From Streptomyces sp. Sge12 (GTDB taxonomy: Bacteria; Actinomycetota; Actinomycetes; Streptomycetales; Streptomycetaceae), in assembly GCF_002080455.1 (NCBI RefSeq), contig NZ_CP020555.1, positions 1,364,001 to 1,428,000 of the forward strand: DNA of 64,000 nucleotides. The letters run 5' to 3'. Position 1 is the first letter of the stretch. Every line of letters begins with the position of its first letter. The notes under the pieces are model-generated. The model worked only from the letters and a program-made list of their open reading frames with translations. It searched no databases and was not told where the DNA came from. Positions 1 through 7,999 of this stretch are shown here, in pieces. A program made the position numbers and the translations under genes.

Positions 1-70
1 CGAACGAGGCGGTCAGGAGGGTGGCGGCCATCTCCGCCACCCGCCGCAGCGCGAATCGGACGAAACTCAC
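1..70 (-). CDS. ABC transporter permease, N-terminal fragment (window edge)
   Basis: Only the first 23 codons are inside the window; the gene runs off the left edge. Reading leftward from a GTG at 70, the peptide begins MSFVRFALRRVAEM, a short basic segment followed by the start of a hydrophobic helix. This is the usual N-terminus of DppB/OppB-type permeases. The GTG overlaps the TGA stop of the substrate-binding protein gene (GTGA, positions 70-67), so the two are probably translationally coupled. A permease directly after a family 5 binding protein is the expected order. No conserved permease motif is visible in so short a piece, so the call rests mainly on context. Confidence 0.6.
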   Translation of the reverse strand, partial: MSFVRFALRRVAEMAATLLTASF

Positions 71-1740
71 TGCGCGGCCCCCACGTCGGCGGCCCACGGG
101 TAGTACATGTACGAGATGGTGGTGGGGGCCCCGGTGATCCGCTTGTTCAGGAACAGCGCGGTGGGCCATTCGGCGACCGGGATCCACAGGAGCTGTTCCG
201 AGGCCCGGTGCTGGAGCTTCGCCTCGATCTCCATCCGCTGCTCGGTCGGGTAGACGGCGCTGGCCCGGTCGACGAGCTTGTCGTACTCGGGGTCGCTGTG
301 GCCGGCGAAGTTCATGTACGCGCCGGTCTTGAAGTTCTGCAGCAGGTCGAGCGGGTCGGTGATCGAGTCGTAGTAGGTCAGCGGGAACATGTCGATGCCC
401 TCGCGCGCCTGGGGATCGGTGAACAGTGCGGTGAAGGCGTTCGGGGCGATCGTCTTCAGCTGGATGTCCAGGCCGATGCGGGTGCCGGCCGACTGGACCG
501 CGGTGGCGAGGAGCGACACGTCTTGGCCTATGGAACTGGTGGCCACCGTCAGTGTTTTGCCGGTCGCGCCGGCCTCCGCGACCAGCGCCTTGGCCTTGTC
601 GATGTCCTGGCCGGTGGGCGGCAGGCCGTCGAAGGCTGTTTTCAGGGTGCTCTCGGGGGCGGCGGCCCAGGCGGCGCGGGTGGTGAGGGAGTTGGTGACG
701 GTGCCCGCTCCGCCGAGTCCGGCCTTGACGAACCCGGAGCGGTCCAGTGCCAGGGACAGCGCCCGGCGGACGCGGATGTCACCGAGCGGGCCCTGCATGT
801 TGGTGACGTTGACGTTGACCGTACTGAGGCCCTCGCCGAAGTAGAGGGTGCCGGCGCCGCTGCTCCGCAGGCGGGCGTAGCTCTCGGTGGGGATCAGGTA
901 GCCGCCGTCGGCCTCGCCGCTGAGCAGGGCGTTCGTACGGGCGGAGGGGTCGGTCAGGACGCGGAAGACGGCCTTCTTCGACTTGGCCTTGGTGCCCCAG
1001 TAGGTGTCGAAGCGCTCCAGTTCGATCGACTGGCCCTTGTTCCACGTGCCGAGCTTGAAGGGGCCGCTGCAGCCGAGGCCGCCCGTGGTGCCGTAGTCCT
1101 TGCCGGCGGCCTCGACCGCGGCCTTGGACGCGACGACTCCGGCGGCGGTGGCCATGTACTGGGGAAACTGCGAGTCCGGCTTGTTGAGCTTGACGGTGAC
1201 CTGGAGCGGCCCGCTCTTCGTGATCGAGGCGACGTTCTGGAACACCTGGGCCCAGGCGGCGGCGTTGTCGGGGTCCGTCTGGCGGCCGAGGCTGAAGACC
1301 ACGTCGTCGGCGGTCATCTCCTTGCCGTCGTGGAAGCGCACGCCGGGACGCAGGTCGTAGACCCAGGTGGTGGGGTCCGGGTTGGACGCCTTCTGGGCGA
1401 GGCCGGGCTCCGTGGTGAGGCCCGGCGTCCAGCGCATCAGGCTCTCGCACACGTTGGACAGGACGGTGTTCTGCGGGTAGTCGAAGGCCATCGTGTAGTC
1501 GAGCGTGGGCGGTTCGGCGTACACGGCCCAGGTGAAGGAGTCGATCTCGCCGCGGGCCTCGGGGGTGGTGGCCGACAGCTTGAGGTCGGTGACACCGCCG
1601 TTCTCGTTCTTCGGGGGCCCGGAGCAGGCCGCGAGCAGGGAGACGGACGTCAGGGTGGCGGTCGCGGCCGCGGCAACGGAGCCGAGCCGGCCGCGCCGGC
1701 CGCCCGGGCGTCTGCCGGTGCGGGGCAGGGAGGTGGTCAT
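67..1740 (-). CDS. ABC transporter substrate-binding lipoprotein, family 5 (peptide/nickel type)
   Basis: 557 aa. The N-terminus has arginines, a hydrophobic stretch and a lipobox LLAAC with the lipidated Cys at about residue 39, so it should be an extracytoplasmic lipoprotein. The mature part matches SBP_bac_5: the PTLDY region near the start, then VYDLRPGVRFHDGKEMTADDVVFSL and ELERFDTYWG segments typical of OppA/DppA/NikA. It lies 116 nt downstream of the cytosolic agmatine deiminase on the same strand, and the permease start overlaps its stop. Its ligand cannot be read from sequence. Family members bind peptides, nickel chelates, or other cationic compounds; the neighbouring urease (a nickel enzyme) and deiminases make nickel or a guanidino compound or Arg-containing peptide reasonable guesses. 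Confidence 0.9.
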   Translation of the reverse strand: MTTSLPRTGRRPGGRRGRLGSVAAAATATLTSVSLLAACSGPPKNENGGVTDLKLSATTPEARGEIDSFTWAVYAEPPTLDYTMAFDYPQNTVLSNVCESLMRWTPGLTTEPGLAQKASNPDPTTWVYDLRPGVRFHDGKEMTADDVVFSLGRQTDPDNAAAWAQVFQNVASITKSGPLQVTVKLNKPDSQFPQYMATAAGVVASKAAVEAAGKDYGTTGGLGCSGPFKLGTWNKGQSIELERFDTYWGTKAKSKKAVFRVLTDPSARTNALLSGEADGGYLIPTESYARLRSSGAGTLYFGEGLSTVNVNVTNMQGPLGDIRVRRALSLALDRSGFVKAGLGGAGTVTNSLTTRAAWAAAPESTLKTAFDGLPPTGQDIDKAKALVAEAGATGKTLTVATSSIGQDVSLLATAVQSAGTRIGLDIQLKTIAPNAFTALFTDPQAREGIDMFPLTYYDSITDPLDLLQNFKTGAYMNFAGHSDPEYDKLVDRASAVYPTEQRMEIEAKLQHRASEQLLWIPVAEWPTALFLNKRITGAPTTISYMYYPWAADVGAAQ

Positions 1741-1782
1741 CGTCGCGCTCTCTATTCCGTGAGGGTTGCGGGGGGAGGAGCG

Positions 1783-1806
1783 GGCGGACCGCCTGAGCGG
1801 TCCGCC
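1783..1806 (-). terminator. Hairpin between agmatine deiminase and binding-protein genes
   Basis: A perfect 10-bp inverted repeat (GGCGGACCGC, loop CTGA, GCGGTCCGCC) sits in the 116-nt gap between the deiminase stop and the binding-protein start. There is no T tract. It may be a partial terminator or an mRNA-processing structure that lets the transporter be expressed at a different level from the enzyme. Just upstream, at about 1838-1864, an 8-nt unit (CCGGTCAG) is tandemly repeated three times across the deiminase stop codon. Confidence 0.4.
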
Positions 1807-1856
1807 GGGAGCGGCCGGTTTCCCGGGTCGGGCGGTCCGGTCAGCCGGTCAGCCGG

Positions 1857-2876
1857 TCAGCCGGTGGTCCGCACGGTGGGGACCTGCTGGGTGATGCAGT
1901 GGACGCCGCCGCCGCCGAAGGCGATGGCGAGCGCACGGACCCCGACGACCTTGCGGCCCGGGTAGGCCGTGGCGATCACGGCGAGGGCCTCCTCGTCCTG
2001 CGGCACTCCGGCCACCGGGACGACCACGCCGCCGTTGGCGACGTAGTAGTTGAGGTAGGACACCTCGATCTCGCCGTCGGCGACGTCGGCGAAGGCCGTC
2101 TGCGGCACCTCGATGATCTCCAGGCGGCGGCCGCGGGCGTCGGTGGTGGCCTCCAGCACCGCACGGTTGGCGCGCATGCGGGCGTAGTCGGGGTGGTCCG
2201 GGTCGGAGGGCAGCGAGATGACGACCGTGCCGGGGGCGGCGAAGGCGCAGACGCCGTCGACGTGGCCGTCGGTCTCGGTGTCGAGCAGGCCGCCGTACGG
2301 GAGCCACACCACCTTGGTGACCCCGAGCCGGGACTTCAGCTCGGCCTCGATCTGGTCGCGGTTCATGCCGGGGTTGCGGTTGGGGTGCAGGAGGCACTGC
2401 TCGGTGGTGATCAGCGTGCCCTCGCCGTCGACGGTGATCGCTCCGCCCTCCAGGATCATTCCGGAGGGGATGCGGTCGACCCCGAGGTGCTCCAGCAGCA
2501 GACCGCTGATCCGGTCGTCGGAGTCGAACGGGTGGTGCTTGCGGCCCCAGGCGTTGAACCGGAAGTCGACGCCGGCGCGGTTGCCGTCGCCGTCGAGCAC
2601 GAAGAGCGGGGCGGAGTCGCGGAACCAGGAGTCGTCGAGCGGCAGCTCGATGACGGTGACGCCGTCCCCGTCGCCGCACAGCGCGCGGGCGTCCTCGACG
2701 AAGCCGGGCGGGGCGACCATCGTCACGGGCTCGAACGCGGCGATGGCGCGGGCGACGTTCGCGTACTCCTCCTTCACCTCGGCGAGCACGCTGCCCCACA
2801 GTTCCTCGCGGGTGGGCCAGGCCATCAGGCAGCCGTCGTGCCGGGACCACTCGGCGGGCATACGGAATTCGGTCAT
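1857..2876 (-). CDS. aguA: Agmatine deiminase, cytosolic
   Basis: 339 aa from the ATG at 2876 (MTEFRMPAEW), the usual start of this family. The frame stays open to 2933, but the extra residues would run through the operator, so the short form is preferred. The family hydrolyses agmatine to N-carbamoylputrescine and ammonia. Visible signatures: MPAEW and MAWP near the N-terminus, DDSWFRDSAP, EGGAITVDGEGTLI (catalytic Glu), TDGHVDG (catalytic His and Asp) and GGGGVHCITQQ with the nucleophilic Cys about 12 residues from the end. There is no signal peptide, unlike the other two family members in this window. A 20-bp palindrome ends 38 nt upstream of the start and overlaps a candidate -35. It probably leads an operon with the ABC transporter. 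Confidence 0.92.
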   Translation of the reverse strand: MTEFRMPAEWSRHDGCLMAWPTREELWGSVLAEVKEEYANVARAIAAFEPVTMVAPPGFVEDARALCGDGDGVTVIELPLDDSWFRDSAPLFVLDGDGNRAGVDFRFNAWGRKHHPFDSDDRISGLLLEHLGVDRIPSGMILEGGAITVDGEGTLITTEQCLLHPNRNPGMNRDQIEAELKSRLGVTKVVWLPYGGLLDTETDGHVDGVCAFAAPGTVVISLPSDPDHPDYARMRANRAVLEATTDARGRRLEIIEVPQTAFADVADGEIEVSYLNYYVANGGVVVPVAGVPQDEEALAVIATAYPGRKVVGVRALAIAFGGGGVHCITQQVPTVRTTG

Positions 2877-2913
2877 CAGGTGTCTCATTTCTTGCGTGGG
2901 TGGAGTCTTCCAC

Positions 2914-2933
2914 TCGACTGAAATTTCAGTCAA
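2914..2933 (-). promoter_or_regulatory. TetR-type operator copy 1, upstream of cytosolic agmatine deiminase
   Basis: Plus strand TCGACTGAAATTTCAGTCAA. Apart from one end position it is a perfect palindrome with arms GACTGAAA and TTTCAGTC. On the minus strand it begins TTGACT, a consensus -35; 18 nt further is AAGACT, a weak -10 like those of the sister sites. A repressor bound here would cover the -35 box. It lies 37 nt upstream of the deiminase ATG. Four related copies occur at 5715, 7930, 9726 and 10390. Confidence 0.8.
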
Positions 2934-2985
2934 GAGCGAGGATGCGGGGAGAGGAGGTCGAGCGGTGGGGGCGTCGAGGCGGCGG

Positions 2986-4722
2986 CTAGAGGAAGTAGAG
3001 GCGGTTCAGGGAGACCTGCTGGGCCGGCTCGGAGCGCAGAGGCTCGCCGTCGAGGGTGACCAGACCGGTCCGGGGGTTCACGTCGACGGCACCGAGGCGG
3101 GCGTTGCCGATCATGTCCTTCGGCCCGATGCCGCGCGTGCCGTGTACGGCGACCCTGCGGCGCCGGGTGGTCATGACACCGGAGGAGCCCGACTCGGCGG
3201 CGGCACGGCTGACGAAGGCGACCGAGAGATCGGCCGGGGCGGCGCCGTGGGCGCCGAACAGGGGGCCGAGAACCAGCGGTTCGCAGCAATCGGTGGCGGC
3301 GTTGGGGTCGCCGGTGACGCCGTACGCCGGGAATCCGGACTTCAGGACGAGCTGGGGTTTGGCGCCGAAGAACGGGGGGCGCCACAGGACGATGTCGGCG
3401 AGTTTGCCGACCTCGATGGAGCCGATCTCGTGGGCGAGGCCGTGGGCGATGGCCGGGTTGATGGTCAGCTTGGCGATGTAGCGCAGGACCCGGGCGTTGT
3501 CGTCGCCCTCGCCGTCGCCGGCCATCGGGCCCAGCTCGCCCTTCATCTTGGCGGCCATCGCGAAGGTGCGGCGGATCGTCTCACCGGCCCGGCCCATGCC
3601 CTGGGCGTCGGAGGAGGTGATGCCGATCGCGCCCAGGTCGTGCAGGACGTCCTCGGCGCCCATCGTCCCGGCACGGATCCGGTCGCGGGCCATCGCGGCG
3701 TCGCCCGGGAGGTCGGGCTTCAGGTCGTGGACCGAGACGATCATGCCGTAGTGCTCGGCGACCGCGTCCCGCCCGAACGGCAGCGTCGGATTGGTGGAGG
3801 AGCCGATGACGTTCGCAACGCCCGCCATCTTCAGCACGTTCGGCACGTGCCCGCCACCACAGCCCTCGATGTGGAAGGCATGGATCGTCCGCCCGTCCAG
3901 CACCCGCAGGGTGTCCTCCACGGACAGGCACTCATTGAGGCCGTCGCTGTGCAGGGCGACCTGCACGTCGTACTCCTCCGCCACCCGCAGCGCCGTATCC
4001 AGCGCCCGGGTATGGGCCCCGAGGTCCTCGTGGACCTTGAAGCCGCAGGCCCCGCCCTCGGCGAGCGCCTCGACCAGAGGGGCATCGTCCGACGAGGAAC
4101 CGCGGGCCAGGAACCCGATGTTGACCGGCCAGGCATCGAAGGCGTTAAAACCGTGCTTGAGGGCCCAGGGCGAATTGACGCCCACGCCCCAGCTCGGACC
4201 GATCTCCTGGCCGATGATCGTCGTGACACCGCTCGCGAGCGAAGCTTCCATGATCCGCGGGGAGAGCAGGTGGACATGCGTGTCCACCGCTCCGGCCGTC
4301 GCGATCAGCCCTTCACCGGAGACGATGGTCGTGCCGGTGCCGACGACCACGTCGACGCCGTCGAGGGTGTCCGGGTTCCCGGCCCGCCCGATCGCATGGA
4401 TCCGGCCCTCACGGATACCGATCGACACCTTGCGAATGCCGAGGACGGCGTCGATGACCAGGACATTGCTGATCACCACATCACAGGTCTCACGCACCGC
4501 GGCGGCCTTCAGATGCAGCCCGTCACGCGCCGTCTTCCCGAAACCCGCCAGGAACTCATCACCCGGCTTCTGCGCGTCGTGCTCGACGCGCACGGTCAGC
4601 CCGGAGTCACCCAGCCGCACCCGGTCCCCCGCCCGCGGGCCGAACACGGACGCGTACTCGTGCGGATCGATGTGCCGGCTCCCCGGCGCACAGTGGTCGC
4701 TGTGCGGGATCTTCTTGCTCAC
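2986..4722 (-). CDS. ureC: Urease alpha subunit
   Basis: 578 aa, GTG start at 4722, usual family length. It hydrolyses urea to ammonia and carbamate at a dinuclear nickel centre. Metal ligands are all visible: HVH (149, 151), the carbamylated Lys in GFKVHED (229), His258 in VALHSD, His284 in HAFHIEG and Asp372 in SSDAQGMGR. Ungapped comparison with the Klebsiella-type sequence puts Val331 where the mobile-flap Cys (319) normally sits, while the flap catalytic His is kept (His332). The flap Cys is known to be non-essential, so activity is likely but perhaps altered. The start overlaps the stop of ureAB (GTGA). No ureD, E, F or G maturation genes are in the window, so the nickel-insertion factors must be encoded elsewhere, or the enzyme is not a conventional urease. 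Confidence 0.93.
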   Translation of the reverse strand: MSKKIPHSDHCAPGSRHIDPHEYASVFGPRAGDRVRLGDSGLTVRVEHDAQKPGDEFLAGFGKTARDGLHLKAAAVRETCDVVISNVLVIDAVLGIRKVSIGIREGRIHAIGRAGNPDTLDGVDVVVGTGTTIVSGEGLIATAGAVDTHVHLLSPRIMEASLASGVTTIIGQEIGPSWGVGVNSPWALKHGFNAFDAWPVNIGFLARGSSSDDAPLVEALAEGGACGFKVHEDLGAHTRALDTALRVAEEYDVQVALHSDGLNECLSVEDTLRVLDGRTIHAFHIEGCGGGHVPNVLKMAGVANVIGSSTNPTLPFGRDAVAEHYGMIVSVHDLKPDLPGDAAMARDRIRAGTMGAEDVLHDLGAIGITSSDAQGMGRAGETIRRTFAMAAKMKGELGPMAGDGEGDDNARVLRYIAKLTINPAIAHGLAHEIGSIEVGKLADIVLWRPPFFGAKPQLVLKSGFPAYGVTGDPNAATDCCEPLVLGPLFGAHGAAPADLSVAFVSRAAAESGSSGVMTTRRRRVAVHGTRGIGPKDMIGNARLGAVDVNPRTGLVTLDGEPLRSEPAQQVSLNRLYFL

Positions 4723-5429
4723 GCCCGCTCACCGGCCTTCCGGTCGGCGGCCGCACCGAGATATCCGCAGGCCGCCGCCCTTTTCAGCGCGAGGGCCTTG
4801 GCCCCCGGCGCGTCCAGGGGCCCGTCCACCAACCCGGCGAAACCGACCGCGATCCGGTCGCCGCCCACGGGGACCAGGCCGACCTCGACGGTGGCGCCGG
4901 AGTCGAAGCGGGTGGACGAACCGGCGGCCACGGCCAGGCGCATCCCGTAGGCCGCGGCCCGGTCGAAGGCGAGCCGCGGGTTCGCCTCGAAGAAGTGGAA
5001 GTGCGAGGTCACGCTCACCGGCACGGCAGCGGTGTTGGTGACGGTGAGGACGACGACCGGCTCCGGCGCCGCGACGGTGTCCGAAGCGGGCAGCACGGCG
5101 CCCGGGGCGGAGTCGTCGCGCTCCAGGGCGCCGAAGGGCTCGCTGATGGCGGCCAGCCGGGTGCCGTCCTCGAAGACGGCCTCGACCTGGATCTCGGTGA
5201 CGATGTCGACGACTCCGGGGAGCACGTCGTCCGGACCGAGGACGCCACGCCCCCGCTCCAGGGCCTCGGCCAGGCGCAGTCCGTCGCGCGCCGCCTCGCA
5301 GACCGTGTCCGCGATCAGCGCCGTCGCCTCCGGCACGTTGAGCCGCAGGCCGCGGGCGTGCCGGGCGCGTGCCAGTTCGGCTGCGGTGAAGAGCAGCAGC
5401 CGGTCGCGTTCGGTGGGGGTCAGGGGCAT
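4719..5429 (-). CDS. ureAB: Urease gamma-beta fusion (UreA-UreB)
   Basis: 236 aa from ATG 5429. The first half is UreA-like (start MPLTPTERDRLLLFTAAELA, then LNVPEATALIAD and an EIQVEAVFEDGT end). The second half is UreB-like (NTAAVPVSVTSHFHFFEANPRLAFDR, corresponding to the SHYHF-EVN-L-FDR core, then GFAGLVDGPLD). Enterobacterial ureases keep these on two proteins; a fused form is known in some bacteria. An in-frame start far upstream (5648) exists, but the added sequence is low-complexity Arg/Pro and is not family-like. The gene is followed directly by ureC with a 4-nt overlap. An operator copy lies 286 nt upstream (5715-5734), implying a long leader or a second promoter. Confidence 0.9.
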   Translation of the reverse strand: MPLTPTERDRLLLFTAAELARARHARGLRLNVPEATALIADTVCEAARDGLRLAEALERGRGVLGPDDVLPGVVDIVTEIQVEAVFEDGTRLAAISEPFGALERDDSAPGAVLPASDTVAAPEPVVVLTVTNTAAVPVSVTSHFHFFEANPRLAFDRAAAYGMRLAVAAGSSTRFDSGATVEVGLVPVGGDRIAVGFAGLVDGPLDAPGAKALALKRAAACGYLGAAADRKAGERA

Positions 5430-6010
5430 GAGGTCCCCCGGCCGTCCCGCCCGGCCTTCGGGCCGGTCGAAACCATCATGATCATTCCTTCCTCCGGAAG
5501 GCGGGCGAGGGTACGGCCGGGGCCGGGGCGTCGCCCGTCCGGATGGTGTGGTGCGCGAGGCGGCGGCCGAAGGCCGATGGCGCGCCGGGGGACGCCTCAA
5601 GGGGTGCGTCGAGGAGTGCGGGCCGGGCACGGGCCCGTGAGGTGGCACGGGCCGGCCGGCGGTCCGAAGGGGCGGGGGGTTCGGCCCGCCCTGCTCGGAA
5701 TCCTCACTCTGACATTGACTGAAAATTCAGTCAAGAGGCTGAACGGACCCGGTCCGCAAGGATGCGAAGGAGTCGAACGCGGGACCGGCAGGTGGCGCCC
5801 AGGAGACGGGGAGAAGCCGCGCGGAGCCCGTACGGGGCCGAGTCGGGGGCGGCACGGAGCCGGGCGGCGCGGCGCGGAGCCGGGGGGCGCGGAACGGCCC
5901 CTGTGCGGGCGCGGGGCGAAAGGGACGACCCGGCTCCAGCGCAGAAAACACGGCGATCCGGCGGGCGTCGCCCCGGCCGCGGGGGGCGGAACGAGCCCGG
6001 TCCGGCGGCG
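5430..6010. other. 581-bp intergenic region holding operator copy 2
   Basis: I see no convincing gene between the ureAB start and the end of the first TetR gene. The frames that stay open are Arg/Pro/Gly-rich shadows typical of high-GC DNA. The region contains operator copy 2 and, between it and ureAB, about 285 nt of untranslated leader. A short coding leader or another cis element could be hidden there, but none is recognisable. Confidence 0.5.
5715..5734 (-). promoter_or_regulatory. TetR-type operator copy 2, upstream of urease genes
   Basis: TTGACTGAAAATTCAGTCAA: two perfect 9-nt arms (TTGACTGAA and TTCAGTCAA) around AA. On the minus strand the element starts with TTGACT, and 17 nt later is CAGAGT, a plausible weak -10 pointing to ureAB. 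It is the copy with the cleanest arms. It is farther from its gene than the other copies. Confidence 0.75.
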
Positions 6011-6592
6011 TCAGTTCTGCGCGAGGCCCGCCAGTTCGGCGTCGATGGCGCCCCGCATCAGCTCACGGGCGTGGTCGATCTTGATACCGCCGCTCAGCCA
6101 GCGCATGCTCAGGCCCTCCAGGAGGGCGGTGAGCCGCTCGGCGGCCGCGGCGAGCGCGGAGGCCGGCACCATCGGCCGGACCTGGCCCAGCAGCGCGGCC
6201 ACCTCCTGGACCCACACCAGGGTCGCCCGCGCCAGGTCCTCGCGCAGCACCTCGTCGAAGACGGCGCTCGCCCGCAGTTCGCCCCAGGCCGAGCTGTTCT
6301 CCCGTACGTCCACGGTGTCCTGGAGTTCCAGGAGGAGGGTCTCCTCCAGCTCCTCGCGCGGGGTGAGCGGCGGTTCGTCCGGGTCCCGTTCGGTGGTGTA
6401 GCGCTCGGCGCGGTCGTTGATGAACTCGAGCGTATGGCGCAGGACGCCCGTACGGTCCTTGAAGTGGTAGTAGATCAGGGCCGTGGAGACGCCGGCCTCG
6501 GCCGCGAGTTCCTCCACGCGCAGCCCGCGTACACCGCGCCGGGCGATCACCCGGGCGGCCGCTTCGAGGATCTGAGTACTACGAGACGCCAT
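6011..6592 (-). CDS. TetR/AcrR-family regulator (paralogue 1)
   Basis: 193 aa, ATG at 6592. The N-terminal helix-turn-helix is clear: STQILEAAARVIARRGVRGL, then EELAAEAGVSTALIYYHFKDRTGVL, with the YYHF recognition-helix signature. The C-terminal part, ending in a TALLEGLSMRWLSG-type segment, is a TetR ligand-binding domain. It is closely related to the second TetR at 9792: the HTH regions are nearly identical, so both should bind the same DNA, the five-copy palindrome. It lies 122 nt downstream of the first exported deiminase on the same strand and has no operator copy of its own in between, so it may be co-transcribed with that gene. The effector is unknown; agmatine, a polyamine or a guanidino compound is a natural hypothesis. 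Confidence 0.92.
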   Translation of the reverse strand: MASRSTQILEAAARVIARRGVRGLRVEELAAEAGVSTALIYYHFKDRTGVLRHTLEFINDRAERYTTERDPDEPPLTPREELEETLLLELQDTVDVRENSSAWGELRASAVFDEVLREDLARATLVWVQEVAALLGQVRPMVPASALAAAAERLTALLEGLSMRWLSGGIKIDHARELMRGAIDAELAGLAQN

Positions 6593-6714
6593 GCTCCGCA
6601 CCCTACCGGGGTGATCGGGTGCGCACGTACGCGGCCCGTCACCAGGAGTGCCGGACGGTGCGCGGGCCGCCCCGGCGGGCCGGGCCGTCCGCGCCGGCCG
6701 GGACGACCCGGCCA

Positions 6715-7884
6715 TCAGACGGCCGGCGGCACGGCCGGGTGCGACTGGGTGGCGCAGTGGATTCCGCCGCCGCCGGAGGCGATGCCGTCGATGGCGAGCT
6801 GCTCGACCCGGTGCCCCGGGTAGGCGGCCTGGAGGATGGCGCGGGCGACGCCGTCGGCGGGTCCGTCGCCGAACTGCGGGGCGATCACCGCTCCGTTGGC
6901 CGTGTAGTAGTTGGTGTAGCTGGACAGGAACTCCTCGCCCCGGCCGCGGATCTCGCGCCGGTCCGGTCCGGGCAGTTCGGTGATGGCCAGGCGCCGGCCG
7001 TGGGCGTCGGTGGCGCTCTGCAGGGCCCGCTTGGTCTCCTCGTAGACCGCCACCCACTTCTTGTCGGCGCCGGGGCCGGGCTTGTCGAGGATGACCCGGC
7101 CCGGGGAGATGAACCGGGCCAGGCAGTCGATGTGGCAGTCGGTGATGTCCTGGCCGGCGAGGCCCGGTACCCAGATCACCTTGTCGATGCCGAGCGCCGC
7201 CTTCATGGCCTGCTCGACCCGGTCCTGGCTCATGCCCGGGTTCCGGTTGGCATTGACCATCGAGCTGACCGTGGCCAGCAGGGTTCCCTCGCCGTCGGTC
7301 TCCAGGGAGCCGCCCTCGCCGACGAAACCGGCCCGGATCCGGTTCACCTCGTACTCGGCGAGCAGCGTGCGGGCCGCCGCCGCGTCATGGGCGAAGGGCT
7401 GGGCGTACGCCGTCCCGGCCTTGCCCCAGCCGTTGAAGTTGGTGTCCACACCGGCGATGGCACCGGGGGCGACGACGAAGGTGGGGCCGAAGTCCCGGAT
7501 CCAGAGGTCGTCGTTGGGAATGTCGATGACCTGGATGCCGTAGTAGGCGCCCTGTCCGCACTGGTAGCGGGCCTCGGCGACCTGGCCGGGGCGGGCCAGC
7601 ACCACGACGGGCTCGTAGCGGGAAATCGCGTGCGCCACCTCGGCGATGTCCCGGCGTACCGCGCCGAGGCCGGTCTCCCACACGGAGGAGAGGGCCGGCC
7701 AGGCCATGTACGTGCGGACGTGCCGGTCGGTCTCGGCCGGCATGCGGAGCGTGCCGGTCTCCGCGGCCGAGGCCGTGCGCGCCAGGGACGCCGGGAGGGC
7801 GGTGGAGCCGAGGGCCGCGAGCGGCAGGGCGGCCGCGCCGAACTGGAGCACGCGGCGGCGCGAGGTGCGGGGGTGGACATCCAT
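6715..7884 (-). CDS. Agmatine deiminase-family enzyme, Tat-exported (paralogue 2)
   Basis: 389 aa from ATG 7884, preceded by a GGGAG ribosome site. The N-terminus is a twin-arginine signal: SRRRVLQFGAAALPLAALG, then an AxA-type cleavage region (TASAAE), so the enzyme should be folded and exported. Catalytic signatures are intact: DDLWIRDFGP, EGGSLETDGEGTLL, DCHIDCLARF (His, Asp) and GGGGIHCATQ with the Cys near residue 377. It is more similar to the third family member (10580) than to the cytosolic one. Agmatine deiminases are normally cytosolic. Exported members of this Pfam family include Porphyromonas peptidylarginine deiminase, so the substrate could be free agmatine, arginine-like compounds or peptides. 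Operator copy 3 lies 46 nt upstream. Confidence 0.88.
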   Translation of the reverse strand: MDVHPRTSRRRVLQFGAAALPLAALGSTALPASLARTASAAETGTLRMPAETDRHVRTYMAWPALSSVWETGLGAVRRDIAEVAHAISRYEPVVVLARPGQVAEARYQCGQGAYYGIQVIDIPNDDLWIRDFGPTFVVAPGAIAGVDTNFNGWGKAGTAYAQPFAHDAAAARTLLAEYEVNRIRAGFVGEGGSLETDGEGTLLATVSSMVNANRNPGMSQDRVEQAMKAALGIDKVIWVPGLAGQDITDCHIDCLARFISPGRVILDKPGPGADKKWVAVYEETKRALQSATDAHGRRLAITELPGPDRREIRGRGEEFLSSYTNYYTANGAVIAPQFGDGPADGVARAILQAAYPGHRVEQLAIDGIASGGGGIHCATQSHPAVPPAV

Positions 7885-7929
7885 GGTGACTCCCTGATGA
7901 GGAGGGGCGGGATGCACGGCATCTTCCCT

Positions 7930-7949
7930 TTAACTGAAAATTCAGTCAA
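7930..7949 (-). promoter_or_regulatory. TetR-type operator copy 3, upstream of first exported deiminase
   Basis: TTAACTGAAAATTCAGTCAA on the plus strand. On the minus strand it begins TTGACT, and 17 nt later is GAAGAT, so the palindrome covers the -35 of a promoter aimed at the deiminase start at 7884. One arm has a single change (TTAACT for TTGACT). Confidence 0.78.
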
Positions 7950-7999
7950 CCTTTGCGGCAGGTCGCCCTGCCGCCCCGGACCGGTTCCGCTTGCTCCGG

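Noticed and set aside
2218-4950. A 910-codon open frame on the plus strand across the urease genes
   Set aside because: It is antisense to ureC and the deiminase, has Arg/Ser/Pro-rich composition with no domain, and arises from the high-GC codon bias of the real genes.
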